Assembly: GCA_028686145.1 (NCBI GenBank)
Contig: JAQUCQ010000168.1
Span: forward strand, 1 to 7,275
DNA from: Desulfuromonadaceae bacterium
Lineage (GTDB): Bacteria; Desulfobacterota; Desulfuromonadia; Geobacterales; Pseudopelobacteraceae
DNA: 7,275 bases
Direction of reading: 5' to 3'
Of the stretch, positions 6,601 through 7,275 are shown in pieces. Every line of letters begins with the position of its first letter. The stretch's first letter is position 1. Position numbers and translations under genes: made by a program. The notes beneath the pieces are model-generated. The model was given only the letters and a program-made list of their open reading frames with translations. It had not been told where the DNA came from and ran no database searches.

Positions 6601-7142
6601 ATCGCATCGATGATCGGGCGTTGGTTTCTGCAATCCTGTATCCGAATGTCTATCCCGAATTTGACCGGCATCGTGTGGAGTTTTCCGACACTTCGGTTAT
6701 TCCTACCCCGATTTTTTTCTACGGTCTCGAATCAGGACAGGAAACCTCTTTGGATATCGAACCCGGCAAGACCCTGATTATCAAGCTTAATGCCGTTGGA
6801 AAAGTGCAGAACGATGGTACCCGTACCGTTTATTTCGAATTGAACGGTAATAACCGGTCAGTTGTTATTCGTGACCAGTCGGTACAAAGTGACGAAGCGG
6901 TCCGGGTTAAGGCTGATAAGGGGAATCCCTGTCACATCGCGGCACCAATGCCGGGCAAAGTGTTGAAGGTGAACGTCAAAGTGGGTGATGCGATCAAGGC
7001 CGGTGATGTGCTTATGGTCACCGAAGCTATGAAGATGGAGACCAATATCAAGGCCAAAGCTGATGGTGCAGTGGCAGATGTGAAGTTTAAAGAAGGGGAT
7101 AAAGTTGAGAAAGAAGATCTGGTGATAGTTGTGGCAGAATAG
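3693..7142 (+). CDS. pyc: Pyruvate carboxylase, single-chain biotin enzyme, 1149 aa
   Basis: Carboxylates pyruvate to oxaloacetate with ATP and bicarbonate (EC 6.4.1.1), the main anaplerotic step, in the cytoplasm. Biotin carboxylase domain, about 1-455: VMAANRGEIAIRIFRAC, HPGYGF (84-89), the ATP-grasp loop KASAGGGGRGM (163-173), RDCSVQRRHQKVVE (232-245) and IEMNPRIQVEH with E293, N295, R297 and E301. Carboxyltransferase domain, about 535-830: DTTMRDAHQS (metal ligand D540), ECWGGATFD, the carbamylated-lysine motif AIKDMAG (K714) and LHTHD (H743, H745). An allosteric/PYC_OADA-type region follows to about 1030. A C-terminal biotin carrier domain has EAMKMET with K1114 as biotin site, 35 residues from the end. 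All catalytic residues checked are present and length is typical of the single-chain form. It appears monocistronic, with its own promoter and a terminator. A G9 run occurs at 5431-5439. Confidence 0.98.
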   Translation: MEKYRFRKVMAANRGEIAIRIFRACTELGISTVALYSEEDKLSLHRYKADEAYLIGKGKSPIDAYLGIDEIIALALKADVDAIHPGYGFLAENAEFAEECRVNGITFIGPTAEMMRSLGDKVSGRKAAIAAGVNVVPGTENPVEREEDALIFAKENGYPIIIKASAGGGGRGMRVANNKKELLEGLVAAGSEAKASFGNAEVFLERYLVHPKHIEVQVLGDNYGNLVHFFDRDCSVQRRHQKVVEFAPSLSLTRSQREELCTAALKIAGHVKYRNAGTIEFLVDNEGKHYFIEMNPRIQVEHTVTEMITGRNLVQNQILVACGHKLSDPEINIPSQSAIDMRGYAIQCRITTEDPANNFSPDFGTLTTYRSAAGCGIRLDAGNAFTGSKITPHYDSLLVKVSAWGLAFTDAANIMNRALQEFRVRGVKTNIGFLENVVTHPVFLRGQCDTSFIEKHPELLHFREKQDRASKVLNFLGEVIVNGSPGVTKPLKSAELIEARAPYVDTSRPRPSGSKDLFMQMGAEGLSKWILEQKKLLITDTTMRDAHQSNLATRVRSYDLIKVAEPTSYLGADLFSLECWGGATFDVSMRFLKEDPWQRLHKLSELIPNILFQMLLRGSNAVGYTNYPDNVVQKFVEEAADSGVDIFRIFDSLNWTAGMRVAMDAVRKSGKICEASICYTGDITDPRRDKYPLEYYVTMAKELEKMGAHILAIKDMAGLLKPLAAYKLVKALKENIGIPIHLHTHDTSSNGSAMLLKASEAGVDIVDAALSSLSGLTAQPNLNALVATLEGSERDPLVNAPGLQKLANYWETVRDYYSPFESGLKSGTAEVYHHEIPGGQYSNYKPQVAGLGLIERWDDCKEMYHKVNMMFGDIVKVTPSSKVVGDMAMFLVKNNLEPEDVFTTKEDLAFPESVVGMFKGMLGQPYQGWPKELQKIILKGEQPITCRPGELLEPVDFVEEKLKLEEALGHRIDDRALVSAILYPNVYPEFDRHRVEFSDTSVIPTPIFFYGLESGQETSLDIEPGKTLIIKLNAVGKVQNDGTRTVYFELNGNNRSVVIRDQSVQSDEAVRVKADKGNPCHIAAPMPGKVLKVNVKVGDAIKAGDVLMVTEAMKMETNIKAKADGAVADVKFKEGDKVEKEDLVIVVAE

Positions 7143-7165
7143 ACACCGTTTGGTCTAGATTGCGC

Positions 7166-7200
7166 AAACGCCCCGTTTCCGAAAGGATGCGGGGCGTTTT
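7166..7200 (+). terminator. Intrinsic terminator of pyc
   Basis: AAACGCCCCG (7166-7175) pairs with CGGGGCGTTT (7190-7199). An upper TCC-GAAA-GGA stem is capped by a GNRA tetraloop (7181-7184). The hairpin starts 23 nt past the pyc TAG and ends in TTTT. Since the stem base is AAA/TTT, the reverse strand also ends in T-residues. It may therefore serve the apparent convergent gene on the right as well. Confidence 0.85.
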
Positions 7201-7215
7201 ATGTGGCAGCCGAAT

Positions 7216-7275
7216 TTACATTTCCGCAAACACTTCCAGCTTGCGTTCACTCGGTATCGATATTACGTTATAGTT
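7216..7275 (-). CDS. C-terminal fragment of a convergent gene, product unknown (partial)
   Basis: Reading leftward from the window edge, one minus-strand frame stays open for 19 codons to a TAA at 7216-7218. It gives the peptide NYNVISIPSERKLEVFAEM; the other two frames on that strand hit stops at once. The mixed charged and hydrophobic composition looks like a normal protein C-terminus. Its position just beyond a potentially bidirectional terminator fits a convergent gene. Too little is present to assign a family, and chance is possible for so short a stretch. Confidence 0.45.
   Translation of the reverse strand, partial: NYNVISIPSERKLEVFAEM

Overview
The window is a stretch of ordinary bacterial chromosome. 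The protein sequences look most like those of anaerobic Desulfuromonadales (the Geobacter, Pelobacter and Desulfuromonas group). The single-chain biotin-dependent pyruvate carboxylase, the BCAT-type IlvE and the two-subdomain EF-Ts all fit that group. Base composition is about 50% G+C, which would suit a Desulfuromonas- or Desulfuromusa-like lineage better than a high-GC Geobacter. This assignment rests on sequence recognition alone, with no database search.

Left part, minus strand: rpsB (ribosomal protein S2, 998-1762) is followed 51 nt later by tsf (EF-Ts, 11-946), the classic translation operon. A strong extended -10 promoter lies at 1868-1897, and a roughly 100-nt leader capable of forming nested helices precedes rpsB. 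The window ends 10 nt after the tsf stop, so any following genes (often pyrH and frr) are not seen.

Middle part, also minus strand: ilvE (branched-chain aminotransferase, 2337-3410) is followed by a perfect 12-bp-stem hairpin (2300-2329). After it come a 57-residue four-cysteine protein of unknown function (2113-2286) and an overlapping 2x[4Fe-4S] ferredoxin-like protein (1904-2140). The ferredoxin gene ends 6 bp before the rpsB -35 box, with no terminator visible between them.

Right part, plus strand: a 282-bp divergent intergenic region (3411-3692) carries candidate promoters in both directions, an operator-like palindrome and an 11-bp motif present once in each leader in opposite orientation. 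It is followed by pyc, a full-length 1149-residue pyruvate carboxylase (3693-7142). A GNRA-loop hairpin terminator lies at 7166-7200. The last 60 bases look like the 3' end of a convergent minus-strand gene.

Functionally, pyc carboxylates pyruvate to oxaloacetate (anaplerosis, important for acetate- or pyruvate-fed anaerobes), while ilvE completes branched-chain amino acid synthesis from pyruvate-derived 2-oxo acids. The divergent pair therefore sits at a pyruvate branch point. I see no defence system, mobile element, CRISPR array or clearly novel system. The least-described elements are the small Cys-rich protein with its ferredoxin partner, the hairpin before them, and the divergent control region.
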